Shown: positions 16,162-23,930 of the stretch, piece after piece
Layout: each line of letters opens with the position of its first letter
Numbering within the stretch: the stretch's first letter is position 1
Source: an uncultured Collinsella sp.
GTDB lineage: Bacteria > Actinomycetota > Coriobacteriia > Coriobacteriales > Coriobacteriaceae
NCBI GenBank assembly: GCA_958407555.1
Contig: CATYJC010000006.1
Span: 1 to 32,326 of the forward strand
DNA length: 32,326 bases
Reading direction: 5' to 3'
Program-made: the position numbers and the translations under genes
Notes under the pieces: model-generated
Seen by the model: the letters and a program-made list of their open reading frames with translations, nothing else
The model's database searches: none
Told to the model about the DNA's origin: nothing

Positions 16162-17631
16162 ATGAATGAGGAGTGGTTGGCGCAGGTTATCCATCATCTG
16201 CGGGCAATAGGAAACGACACCCAGCAGTACGAAGTAAAAGAAGCCAAGGGCGCGCTCCCCAAAAGCATCGTCGAGACGCTTTCGGCATTTTCCAACGCGC
16301 AGGGCGGCTTTATCATCCTCGGCATTTCCGAAAAGAACGGGTTTGTTCCTGTCGAAGGTTTCGATGCCCGCAAGATGCAAGACGCCCTCTCTTCTGCATG
16401 TGAAAAGCTGACGCCCGTTGTGAGGCCGGATATCCAAGTGCTCCCCTTCGAGGGTAAGCTGGTGCTTTGCGCGCGCATCAAAGAAATGCATCCACGCGAT
16501 AAACCCTGCTATATTGCGGCACGCGGAATGTACGATTCGTCCTTTATCCGTACGGGCGACGGCGACCGGCGCATGACTCCCTACGAAATCGATCGCTTTA
16601 TGGAGGAGCATGTTCAGCCTACATACGACGACGAGCCGGTCGAAGGTGCCACGCTCGATGACCTTGACGCCGATCTTTTGCAAGGGTTTATAAAACGCCA
16701 GCGCGAGCTACACCCTAGGCTTTTGGGCACCAGAAGCGACGATGAGATTCTCCTTGACCTGCATGTGACCAAAAGGGTGGACGACGCAATCGTGCCGACG
16801 CTTGCTGCAATTGTCGCGATGGGACGGTTTCCGCAAAAGTTCTTCCCACGTCTCAATGTGACCTTTACGGCGTACCCCGGGACCACAAAAACGCAGCGAG
16901 TAAGTGATAACAAGCGTTTTGTGGATTCTCAGACCATTTTGGGTCCGATCCCTTTCATGATTGAGGACGTGCTTGCCGCCGTTGCGAGAAACACCCGAAA
17001 CGCAGCGGTTATCGAGGGCGCGTTCCGGAAAGATGTGCCCGATTATCCGCCCGTGGCGCTGCGCGAGGCGGTGGCGAACGCGCTCATGCACCGCGACTAC
17101 TCTTCCGCCGCGCGCGGCTCACAAGTGCAGGTCAACCTGTATATCGACCGCGTCGAGATTCTCAATCCCGGCGGGCTGTACGGCGACGTAACGATCGATT
17201 CGCTGGGAGTTTCTGGGGTTTCGTCATCCAGAAACCAGTTCCTTTCAAATATCCTCGAGACCACGCCGTACCCAGACGGTGGCTACGTGGTCGAAAATCG
17301 CGGCACTGGTTATCAGGAGATAGGTGAGCAGCTCGAGCGGGCAAACATGTTGCCGCCCGAACCAAAGAACTCGACAGTTTCTTTTTCGTTGACGTTCGAT
17401 AAGCGAAAGATAATGCGGGCGGAACAGGTGACGTCTGTGGGGCATGTGGACGAGGCAATCTTGGATTACCTGGCAACACATTCTTCGGCCTCGACCAAGG
17501 AGCTCACCGACGCTTCGGGTTTGAGCAGGAGTGCCGTTTCCAACCACATAAAAGGCTTGATTGGTGCGGGCAAGATTGAGGCGATGGAGCCTCCGCGCAG
17601 TCCGCGACAGCGGTATCGACTCGCGAAGTAG
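16162..17631 (+). CDS. AlbA_2/Schlafen-type ATP-binding regulator (COG2865-like)
   Basis: A 489-residue protein. The N-terminal domain (about 20-60: YEVKEAKGALPKSIVETLSAFSN then AQGGFIILGI) is the AlbA_2/Schlafen-like divergent nucleic-acid or NTP-binding domain. In the middle, ALREAVANALMHRDYS (about 298-313) followed by NPGGLYGDVT (335 on) is the N-box and G-box of a GHKL-type ATPase (HATPase_c_4). The C-terminus (about 428-489, with STKELTDASGLSRSAVSNHIKGL) is a winged helix. This order is that of COG2865 proteins, described as predicted transcriptional regulators; their targets are generally unknown. ATG 16162 is chosen because GGGAGG sits six bases before it; an in-frame GTG at 16132 lies within the repeat array and is less likely. 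The gene is bracketed by the two 65-bp repeats, which suggests autoregulation or a mobile/defence-like unit. Confidence 0.88.
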   Translation: MNEEWLAQVIHHLRAIGNDTQQYEVKEAKGALPKSIVETLSAFSNAQGGFIILGISEKNGFVPVEGFDARKMQDALSSACEKLTPVVRPDIQVLPFEGKLVLCARIKEMHPRDKPCYIAARGMYDSSFIRTGDGDRRMTPYEIDRFMEEHVQPTYDDEPVEGATLDDLDADLLQGFIKRQRELHPRLLGTRSDDEILLDLHVTKRVDDAIVPTLAAIVAMGRFPQKFFPRLNVTFTAYPGTTKTQRVSDNKRFVDSQTILGPIPFMIEDVLAAVARNTRNAAVIEGAFRKDVPDYPPVALREAVANALMHRDYSSAARGSQVQVNLYIDRVEILNPGGLYGDVTIDSLGVSGVSSSRNQFLSNILETTPYPDGGYVVENRGTGYQEIGEQLERANMLPPEPKNSTVSFSLTFDKRKIMRAEQVTSVGHVDEAILDYLATHSSASTKELTDASGLSRSAVSNHIKGLIGAGKIEAMEPPRSPRQRYRLAK

Positions 17632-17666
17632 GGCTGCCCGTCGCCCGTGCTTCGGTCTCCCAACTT

Positions 17667-17759
17667 CTTTCCAGCTTTCCACTTAACTTACCACTTAAGG
17701 TGGAAAGCTGGAAAGTTAAGTGGAAAGCTGGAAAGCAAATGGAAAGCTGACATGTTGGG
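17667..17759. repeat. Downstream copy of the 65-bp palindromic repeat
   Basis: Bases 17667-17731 match 16059-16123 with one difference, at a constant offset of 1608 bases. Arms 17671-17689 and 17713-17731 are exact reverse complements. Further GGAAAG units follow at 17722, 17730 and 17741. This copy begins 35 bases after the stop of the AlbA_2 gene and could act as its terminator-like hairpin, although no T-tract follows. Confidence 0.93.
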
Positions 17760-17939
17760 TGCGGACTGACGAGGGGTTAATAATTGCACAAACCATACCA
17801 GCCAAACAAAAAGATACCAATTTGGTTGGTAAAACACCGTCAATGAGCCGCGAGCCAACTAGCTGCGTAAATAAAGCCTAAAGAACTGTTGCAAATGAAT
17901 GGCAAATACCAAGATGCCGCCGTTACGATTTTCAATTAA
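17760..17939. other. AT-rich gene-free stretch
   Basis: This DNA is clearly richer in A and T than its surroundings and has stops in all frames. It contains the imperfect dyad TACCAATTTGGTTGGTA near 17816 but no recognisable gene, RNA gene or mobile-element end. Together with the repeat before it and the promoter after it, it fills the 392-base gap between the AlbA_2 gene and the HTH gene. Confidence 0.6.
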
Positions 17940-17970
17940 CTGTTACGCGGGAACAGCAAAATGCTACTAT
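17940..17970 (+). promoter_or_regulatory. Probable promoter of the HTH gene with overlapping dyad
   Basis: An extended -10 element, TGC TACTAT (17962-17970), lies 17 bases after a weak -35-like GTTACG (17942-17947). A dyad CTGTT-7-AACAG (17940-17956) overlaps the -35, where a repressor, possibly the product itself, could bind. The predicted transcript would have a leader of about 45 bases. Confidence 0.45.
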
Positions 17971-18023
17971 CTAACAAGCACGTAAGAAAGCAGATTAACG
18001 GTTAAGGCTAAGAAGTGGCAGGT

Positions 18024-18419
18024 ATGTCGGAAGCAACTAGGACTCGCACGCATGCGCCCGAGGTTAGGCAGCGCGCCGTCGAGATCCTCCAAGAGGGGGT
18101 TGGTCACCGCGCCCTCGCCGCAAAGCTTGGCATTCCCCAGGCCACGGCTCGTCAGTGGGCCCGCGCATATGCCGTGGGCGGTGCCGATGCCGTGCTCAAT
18201 GCGGGCGCTCGTCATCACACCTATTCGTACGACGTAAAGCTCGCCGTGGTTAAGGACCGTCTGGAAAACGGCCTGACGGTTCGCGAGGCCATGATCAAGC
18301 ACGGGATTCCCAGCGAGTCTTCGGTTAAGGCCTGGTGCCGCCAGTATCGCGAGAGCGGTGAGTCCGCGCTGGTCGATAAGCCGCGCGGTCGCAAGCCGCG
18401 CGTTAAAAAGGCGGAATAG
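18024..18419 (+). CDS. Orphan IS3/IS150 OrfA-like double helix-turn-helix protein
   Basis: A 131-residue basic protein with two tandem HTH units. The first covers about 11-55 (RQRAVEILQEGVGHRALAAK... IPQATARQWARAY). The second covers about 65-115 (VVKDRLENGLTVREAMIKHG... SSVKAWCRQY). The tail, DKPRGRKPRVKKAE, is strongly basic. This is the layout of IS150 InsJ/IS3-family OrfA. No OrfB integrase with a DDE triad follows; an intrinsic terminator comes 12 bases after the stop, and no terminal inverted repeats or target duplication are visible. It therefore looks like a domesticated or stand-alone DNA-binding protein rather than a live insertion sequence. ATG 18024 is chosen; GTG 18015, three codons upstream in frame, is an alternative. 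It lies just before the hydrogenase operon, which it could regulate (inference). Confidence 0.75.
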   Translation: MSEATRTRTHAPEVRQRAVEILQEGVGHRALAAKLGIPQATARQWARAYAVGGADAVLNAGARHHTYSYDVKLAVVKDRLENGLTVREAMIKHGIPSESSVKAWCRQYRESGESALVDKPRGRKPRVKKAE

Positions 18420-18431
18420 CGAACGGGATGG

Positions 18432-18457
18432 TGCGCCCACAGGGGCGCATTTTTCTT
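18432..18457 (+). terminator. Intrinsic terminator of the HTH gene
   Basis: The stem TGCGCCC/GGGCGCA with loop ACAG is followed by TTTTTCTT. It separates the HTH gene from the hydrogenase operon. Confidence 0.85.
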
Positions 18458-18545
18458 GCCGCCCCTCTGCTCCAATGCGGACAGACTCCTTGCCCCGTAC
18501 GCCTAAAACTCCCCAGTTGACCGAAAACCCGCTGCCGCTACTCCT

Positions 18546-18572
18546 CAATTGAGCTATAACGTTAAACAATTG
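18546..18572. promoter_or_regulatory. Paired CAATTG sites upstream of the hydrogenase operon
   Basis: Two CAATTG hexamers at 18546 and 18567 lie 21 bases apart, about two helical turns, in an AT-rich island 29 bases before the echAB start. They are a plausible operator or part of the promoter. No convincing -35/-10 pair or FNR/CRP box is visible. Confidence 0.3.
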
Positions 18573-18600
18573 CAGCGTTTTTGCATGGGGGAGTGATGGT

Positions 18601-21483
18601 ATGACGCTACTGTATTTCCTTACCCTGTTTCCGCTGGTACCGGCGCTGGGCATGCTGCTCGCGCACGGTGACCGCGCCCGCGATGCGGTGGGGCTCATAG
18701 GTTCCGGCATCATTATGGCGGTGACAGCTGTAGTCGCCGTCATGTTTTTTGGCGCGGGCCCGCAGAGCTTTGAGGTTGCCTCCGACACCTCGCATGTGCT
18801 CTCGATCATCAGCTCCGTCATCGATGTCATTCTGTGCGCCGTCATCCTGTACAACGCGTACAAATATAGGAACGCGCTCACCACGGTGCTCGGCATAGTC
18901 CAGCTGGTGGGCTCGCTCGCCTTTGCAGCCATGACGCTGCCCGCGGCCGAAGCCGTCACCGCAACGCCGCTCTACCTGGACTATATGAGCGTGATCATGG
19001 TCCTCGCCGTCGGCATTGTCGGCAGCCTTATCTGCGTGTATGCCCTGGGCTACATGAAGGACTTCCAGGCCCACGACGAGCACGAGGCCGCGCTGCGCGG
19101 GCAGACCGCGCCCGACCGACGCCCGCAGTTCCTGGCGCTTATGTTCCTGTTCCTCTCGGCTATGTTCGTCATCGTGACGAGCGACAACCTTGAGTGGCTG
19201 TTCTGCGGCTGGGAAATCACCACCGTGTGCTCGTTCCTTATGATTGGCTATACGCGCACGCCCGAGGCCATCAAGAACGCCTTCACCCAGATCATCCTCA
19301 ACATGCTGGGCGGTATCGCGTTTTTGGCCGGACTCATGTACCTGCACGTTAATGGCATGCCGCTGACCATCTCGGGCATGATCGAGCTTTCCGGCGCCGG
19401 AACCGCGCAGTCCGCGCTGCTGGTGATGCCGGTCATCCTGCTGTCGCTCGCCGCACTCACCAAGGCCGCACAGATGCCGTTCCACACTTGGCTGCTTGGC
19501 GCCATGGTTGCCCCCACGCCCACGAGCGCCCTGCTGCACTCGTCCACCATGGTCAAAGCCGGCGTGTTCCTGATGGTCAAGCTGAGCCCGCTCTATGCCA
19601 TCTATCCCGTGACCGGCTTTATGGTCACGAGTGTGGGTGCCATCACGTTTTTGCTCGCTGCCCTCATGGCCATCTCGCAGAGCAACGCCAAGCGCGTGCT
19701 TGCGTACTCCACCATTTCCAACTTGGGCCTCATCAGTGCCTGCCTGGGTGTCGGCGCGCCCGAGGCCGTATGGGCGGCCATCTTCCTGATCCTGTTCCAC
19801 ACGGTGGCAAAGTCGCTGCTATTCCTGTGTGTGGGCACTGCCGAGCATCATATCGGCAGCCGCAATATCGAGGACATGGACGGTATGTTCAGCCGCATGC
19901 CGCACCTGACGCGCCTGATGATGCTGGGCATCATGGGCATGTTTGTGGCGCCGTTTGGCATGCTCGTGTCCAAGTGGGGCGCCCTGGTGGCGTTTGCGCA
20001 GACCGGCAACGTGCTCATGATCATGGTGCTTGCCTTTGGCTCGGCCGCGACGTTTTACTTCTGGGGCAAGTGGCTCGCCAAGCTTTCGGGCGTCGACCCC
20101 ACGGCTCAAAACGTTGAGGTCAATGTCCATAAGACCGAATGGATGGCGCTCAACACCATCGCCGCGCTGCTGATTCTGTGCTGCGTGGCCTTCCCGATTA
20201 TCTCGAGCGGTTTGGTGTCGCCTTACTTGGCCATGGTGTTTGGCCGCGTGCCGTACGTTATTGGCAAGGACGCCATGTATCTGATGGTGGTTATCGTGGC
20301 GTTTATCGCCGTGGTGCTGCTGACGTCATTCCGCGTGAGCAACAAACCGCACGTAAACGTATATCTTTCGGGTGTGGGAACCGACAATTACCGCCATTTC
20401 CGCGGCTCGATGGGACATGAGGTGAAGGCCGAAAAGCGCAATTGGTACTCGGAGGACGCCCTTGGCGAGAAGCGTATTGGCCCCGTGGGTAGCGTCGTGT
20501 GCTGCAGCATTATCTTGTTTGCGCTGCTGTGTTGCGCGTGGATTGGGCCCGAGCGACTTGCCATGAGTGCACCCTCGGTGCTGCGCGGTAAGTATTTTGA
20601 AGGTTCGGGTGTCGTGGGCATCTTTATTGGCACCGTGGCGTTTGCCCTGCTGGCGCCGCTTGTGGGCGGCCTGATCGACGGCGTTGACCGTAAGCTTTCG
20701 GCTCGCATGCAGGGCCGTGTGGGCCCGCGCCTGCTGCAACCGTTCTACGACGTTGCCAAGCTGCTGCGCAAGGCCCCTGCCAGCGTAAACACCATGGACG
20801 ATACCTACATGGCGTGCGCGCTCATCTTTACCGTCGTGGGCGGCGGCATCTTTGTGTCGGGCTCCAACACGCTGCTGTGCGCTTTTATGGTGACGCTCGC
20901 CGCGATCTTTGTGGTGCTGGCGTCCGCCTCGACGCAAAGCCCGTTTGCCCAGGTCGGTGCCGACCGCGAGCTGCTGCAGGTCATGAGTTACGAGCCCGCC
21001 GTTCTGCTGATGAGCGTGGGCCTGTACCTTGCCACCGACAGCTTCGATTCCATCGCCGTGACGGGGCAGTCGGCCCCCATCATCGTGTACAGCGCGCCCA
21101 TTTTCCTCGCGCTGCTCGCGGTACTTACCATCAAGCTGCGCAAGTCGCCGTTCGATCTTTCGTACTCGCATCACGCGCATCAGGAGATCGTTCAGGGCGT
21201 CGCCACCGAGATGAGCGGCGGCACGCTGGCCAAGATGACCCTTATGCACTGGTGCGAGACCGTGCTGTTTTTGATGTGGGTGGGCATGTTCTTTGTTTGG
21301 GGCAACCCGGTGAGCTGGGTCGTAGCCCTGGTCGTGATGGCCGCGACGTATTTTGTCGAGGTGCTGATCGACAACACCTTCGCCCGTAGCACCTGGCGCA
21401 GCTGCTTTAAGCTCGGATGGGGCGTGGCGCTGGTGTTTGGCCTGCTCAACCTTATGCCCATCCTCGTCGACGTGTTTATTTAG
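18601..21483 (+). CDS. echAB: Fused Ech hydrogenase membrane subunit EchA-EchB (NuoL/M-like plus NuoH-like)
   Basis: A 960-residue polytopic membrane protein. Residues 1 to about 640 are an antiporter-like (NuoL/M, EchA) half. It has the conserved Glu205 in CGWEITT, Lys288 in LTKAAQMPFHTW and Lys319 in HSSTMVKAG, which are the charged residues of the ion path in this family. Residues about 660-960 are a NuoH/EchB-like half with ARMQGRVGPRLLQPFYD (about 700-716) and KSPFDLSYSHHAHQEIVQG (about 850-868). In well-studied Ech complexes these are separate proteins; the continuous reading frame here shows a fusion. The product would carry out H+ or Na+ movement coupled to electron transfer from ferredoxin to protons. 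GGGGGAG lies seven bases before ATG 18601. echC starts 12 bases after the stop. Confidence 0.92.
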   Translation: MTLLYFLTLFPLVPALGMLLAHGDRARDAVGLIGSGIIMAVTAVVAVMFFGAGPQSFEVASDTSHVLSIISSVIDVILCAVILYNAYKYRNALTTVLGIVQLVGSLAFAAMTLPAAEAVTATPLYLDYMSVIMVLAVGIVGSLICVYALGYMKDFQAHDEHEAALRGQTAPDRRPQFLALMFLFLSAMFVIVTSDNLEWLFCGWEITTVCSFLMIGYTRTPEAIKNAFTQIILNMLGGIAFLAGLMYLHVNGMPLTISGMIELSGAGTAQSALLVMPVILLSLAALTKAAQMPFHTWLLGAMVAPTPTSALLHSSTMVKAGVFLMVKLSPLYAIYPVTGFMVTSVGAITFLLAALMAISQSNAKRVLAYSTISNLGLISACLGVGAPEAVWAAIFLILFHTVAKSLLFLCVGTAEHHIGSRNIEDMDGMFSRMPHLTRLMMLGIMGMFVAPFGMLVSKWGALVAFAQTGNVLMIMVLAFGSAATFYFWGKWLAKLSGVDPTAQNVEVNVHKTEWMALNTIAALLILCCVAFPIISSGLVSPYLAMVFGRVPYVIGKDAMYLMVVIVAFIAVVLLTSFRVSNKPHVNVYLSGVGTDNYRHFRGSMGHEVKAEKRNWYSEDALGEKRIGPVGSVVCCSIILFALLCCAWIGPERLAMSAPSVLRGKYFEGSGVVGIFIGTVAFALLAPLVGGLIDGVDRKLSARMQGRVGPRLLQPFYDVAKLLRKAPASVNTMDDTYMACALIFTVVGGGIFVSGSNTLLCAFMVTLAAIFVVLASASTQSPFAQVGADRELLQVMSYEPAVLLMSVGLYLATDSFDSIAVTGQSAPIIVYSAPIFLALLAVLTIKLRKSPFDLSYSHHAHQEIVQGVATEMSGGTLAKMTLMHWCETVLFLMWVGMFFVWGNPVSWVVALVVMAATYFVEVLIDNTFARSTWRSCFKLGWGVALVFGLLNLMPILVDVFI

Positions 21484-21495
21484 GAGGCGGCATCC

Positions 21496-22113
21496 ATGGA
21501 TCATAAAATGTCGCGCTCGCCGTGGGTTATTCATTACGACGGCTCGAGCTGCAACGGATGCGATATCGAGGTGCTGGCCTCGCTCACGCCGCTGTTCGAT
21601 GCGGAGCGCTTTGGCGTGGTCAACACCGGCAACCCCAAGCATGCGGACATCTTTTTGGTGACGGGGTCGGTCAATGCCCAGAACCTGCCCGTCGTGCGCC
21701 AGATCTACAACCAGATGCTCGAGCCCAAGTGCGTGGTGGCGTGCGGCATCTGCGCGTGCTCGGGCGGCGTATTCCGCGATGCCTACAACGTGATCGGAGG
21801 CGTGGACCGCGCGATTCCCGTGGACGTATACGCGCCCGGGTGCGCCATTCGTCCCGAGACGGTGATTGATGCCATCGTGGAGGCGTGCGGCATCCTGGAT
21901 CAGAAGGAGGCCGTGATGCGTGCTGGCGGTGACCCGCTTACCGTGGGCGGTGCTGCTACCTGGGATGGCGGCGTTGAGCTGGGCGAGGACGGATTTGTGG
22001 CTGCGGGGGCCGGGGCTGACGGTGCCGGTGACGCGCCTGCCGGGAAGCCCGCCGCGCCCGTCGCTGGCGACGCATCTGCTGAGACGCCCGCCGCTGCAAA
22101 GGAGGCCGAGTAA
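21496..22113 (+). CDS. echC: Ech hydrogenase small subunit EchC (NuoB-like)
   Basis: A 205-residue protein of the NuoB/[NiFe]-hydrogenase small-subunit family. It holds the proximal [4Fe-4S] cluster that passes electrons to the NiFe site. The ligands are probably Cys19 and Cys22 (SSCNGCDIE), Cys86 (GICACSGG) and Cys116 (PGCAIRPE). The core ends near residue 150. The last 50 or so residues are a low-complexity Ala/Gly/Pro/Asp tail (about 155-205) not usual for this family. A good ribosome-binding site (AGGAGGCG) precedes the ATG. The stop TAA shares its last A with the start of echD (22113), so translation is coupled. Confidence 0.92.
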   Translation: MDHKMSRSPWVIHYDGSSCNGCDIEVLASLTPLFDAERFGVVNTGNPKHADIFLVTGSVNAQNLPVVRQIYNQMLEPKCVVACGICACSGGVFRDAYNVIGGVDRAIPVDVYAPGCAIRPETVIDAIVEACGILDQKEAVMRAGGDPLTVGGAATWDGGVELGEDGFVAAGAGADGAGDAPAGKPAAPVAGDASAETPAAAKEAE

Positions 22114-22829
22114 TGCAGAAGGCTATCTATACCACCGTCGGGATCGACGAGCTCCTGTCGCATGTCCAGGCGCTCAAGGGCGTCGGCGCGCGCTTTGTGC
22201 AAATGCATGCCGAGCGCAACGTCGACGACGGCACGTATCGCCTGGTCTATACGTTTATCAACGTTCGTGCTGCACAGGAGCAGATCGCTCAGGATGGCAG
22301 CTATGCGATCGAGAACCTGGTGGTCGAGGGCATCGACCAGTACCAGGAGATTCCGTCCATCAGTTCGTATTATCCGGCGGTATTCCCGTTTGAGAACGAG
22401 GCGCACGACCTGTTTGGGCTTGCCATTACCGATATGCAGATCGACTTTAAGGGCTTTTTCTACCAGGTCTCAACGGCCGAGCCCATGAGCGTTATCACAC
22501 CCGAGGTGAAGGCCGCGCGCGAGAAAGCCATGAAGGTCCGTGCCGCCGCAGAGGCCAAGGCGCGCAAGGCTGCGGCCGAGAAGGCCGCTGCCGCTGCTGC
22601 TGCGGGGGAGGGCGCCGCAGGCGCCGGCGATGCTGCGGGCGCTGCCGTCGCCCAGTCCGCTGCGGCTACCGGCTCCGATGCTCAGCACGATGAAGCTGCT
22701 GCCAAGGCCGCACTTAAGGCTGCCGAGATGGAGGCAAAGCTCGCCGCCATGGATCCCGAGAAAGCGGCCAAGGTCCGCGCGGCGCTTGCTGCCAAGGCCG
22801 CCCGCGACAAGCAGAAAAAGGAGGCGTAA
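22113..22829 (+). CDS. echD: Ech hydrogenase subunit EchD (NuoC-like) with Ala/Lys-rich tail
   Basis: A 238-residue protein. Residues 1 to about 125 match the NuoC/EchD (30-kDa subunit-like) fold, including YRLVYTFINV and the typical SSYYPAVFPFENEAHDLFGL segment (about 88-107) that contacts the large subunit. From about 128 to the end the chain is made of Ala, Lys, Glu and Gly (for example KARKAAAEKAAAAAAAGEG), probably charged helix, and has no counterpart in ordinary EchD. No cofactor ligands are expected in this subunit; its role is structural. The 1-base overlap with echC and the AAGGAGGCG at its own 3' end, which serves echE, show tight operon packing. Confidence 0.88.
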   Translation: MQKAIYTTVGIDELLSHVQALKGVGARFVQMHAERNVDDGTYRLVYTFINVRAAQEQIAQDGSYAIENLVVEGIDQYQEIPSISSYYPAVFPFENEAHDLFGLAITDMQIDFKGFFYQVSTAEPMSVITPEVKAAREKAMKVRAAAEAKARKAAAEKAAAAAAAGEGAAGAGDAAGAAVAQSAAATGSDAQHDEAAAKAALKAAEMEAKLAAMDPEKAAKVRAALAAKAARDKQKKEA

Positions 22830-22834
22830 GGTCC

Positions 22835-23923
22835 ATGGCACATCGCTCCGTTATTCCGTTTGGCCCGCAACACCCGGTGCTGCCCGAGCCGCTTCATCTG
22901 GACCTGGTGATCGAGGACGACCGCGTCATCGAGGCAATTCCGCAGATCGGCTTTGTGCACCGCGGACTCGAGAAGCTCACCGAAAAGCGCGACATGCACC
23001 AGTTTGGCTACATCGCCGAGCGCATCTGCGGCATCTGCGCCGTGGGCCACAGCTACGGCTATGCCAGCGCCTGCGAGCGCATGCTCGACATCGAGGTGCC
23101 CGGCCGCGCGCAGTATATCCGCACCATTTTGCACGAGCTTTCGCGCATCCACTCGCATCTGCTGTGGCTGGGCCTGCTCGCCGATGCCTTTGGCTTCGAG
23201 GCGCTGTTCTATCGGTCGTGGACCCTGCGCGAGCAGATTCTCAAGATCTTCGAGAGCACGTGCGGTGGTCGCGTGATTCTGTCGATCAACGAGATCGGCG
23301 GCCTTAAGCACGACATTGAGGACTCCGAGCTGGCGGGTATTGTCCAGACGCTCGATGCCATGCGTCCCGACTACGAGGCCCTGGTGCATACGTTTTTGGA
23401 CGACAATAGCTGCGGCGAGCGCCTGCATGGCGTGGGCGTGATCAGCAAGAAGGACGCGCTGAATCTGTCGATGGTCGGCCCGTTCGGTCGCGCCTCGGGC
23501 GTGGATTACGACGTGCGCATGTTTGGCGACGGTGCCTATGCAGGCCTGGCAGCATTTGAGCCCATCGTTGCTACCGACGGCGACTGCTATGCCCGCTGCC
23601 AGGTGCGTTGTGCCGAGGTCACGCAGGCCATGGACATCATCAAGGAGCTTGTGGGCAAGATCCCGCACGACGGTATCGGCGGGCGCACCAAGCTCACGCC
23701 GGCCGACGGCGCGCGCGGCGAGGTTGTGATTGAGCAGCCGCGCGGCGAGGCGTATTACTATGTGCGCGGCAACGGCACCAAGAACCTGGACCGTTTCCGC
23801 GTGCGCACGCCGACGTCGCAAAACCTGGCGGGTCTGACGCATGCGCTGCAGGGCGTGCTCCTTGCCAACGTTCCTATGATTATCCTGACCATCGACCCCT
23901 GCATTAGCTGCACGGAAAGGTAG
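22835..23923 (+). CDS. echE: Ech hydrogenase large (catalytic NiFe) subunit EchE
   Basis: A 362-residue protein that holds the NiFe site. Both ligand pairs are present: Cys65/Cys68 in RICGICAVGHS and Cys356/Cys359 in DPCISC near the C-terminus. This shows a true hydrogenase rather than the complex I NuoD, which lost these cysteines. The reaction is reversible proton reduction with electrons from ferredoxin, at the cytoplasmic face of the membrane. The chain ends three residues after the last Cys (DPCISCTER), so there is no C-terminal extension of the kind removed by a maturation endopeptidase in many other [NiFe] hydrogenases. It starts five bases after the echD stop and ends seven bases before echF. 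Maturation genes hypA-F are not in the window. Confidence 0.95.
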   Translation: MAHRSVIPFGPQHPVLPEPLHLDLVIEDDRVIEAIPQIGFVHRGLEKLTEKRDMHQFGYIAERICGICAVGHSYGYASACERMLDIEVPGRAQYIRTILHELSRIHSHLLWLGLLADAFGFEALFYRSWTLREQILKIFESTCGGRVILSINEIGGLKHDIEDSELAGIVQTLDAMRPDYEALVHTFLDDNSCGERLHGVGVISKKDALNLSMVGPFGRASGVDYDVRMFGDGAYAGLAAFEPIVATDGDCYARCQVRCAEVTQAMDIIKELVGKIPHDGIGGRTKLTPADGARGEVVIEQPRGEAYYYVRGNGTKNLDRFRVRTPTSQNLAGLTHALQGVLLANVPMIILTIDPCISCTER

Positions 23924-23930
23924 GCGCGGC

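Noticed and set aside
16059..17731. Insertion sequence with the AlbA_2 gene as transposase
   Set aside because: The protein is a GHKL-ATPase/winged-helix regulator without DDE, serine or tyrosine recombinase motifs. The flanks are direct copies of a palindrome, not simple terminal inverted repeats.
18546..18572. FNR or CRP box before the hydrogenase operon
   Set aside because: The sequence does not match TTGAT-N4-ATCAA or TGTGA-N6-TCACA. Only the paired CAATTG sites can be stated.
18607..19800. Minus-strand frame of 397 codons opposite echAB
   Set aside because: The translation is His/Gly/Asp/Arg-rich, as expected of a shadow of membrane-protein codons. The plus-strand EchA is certain.
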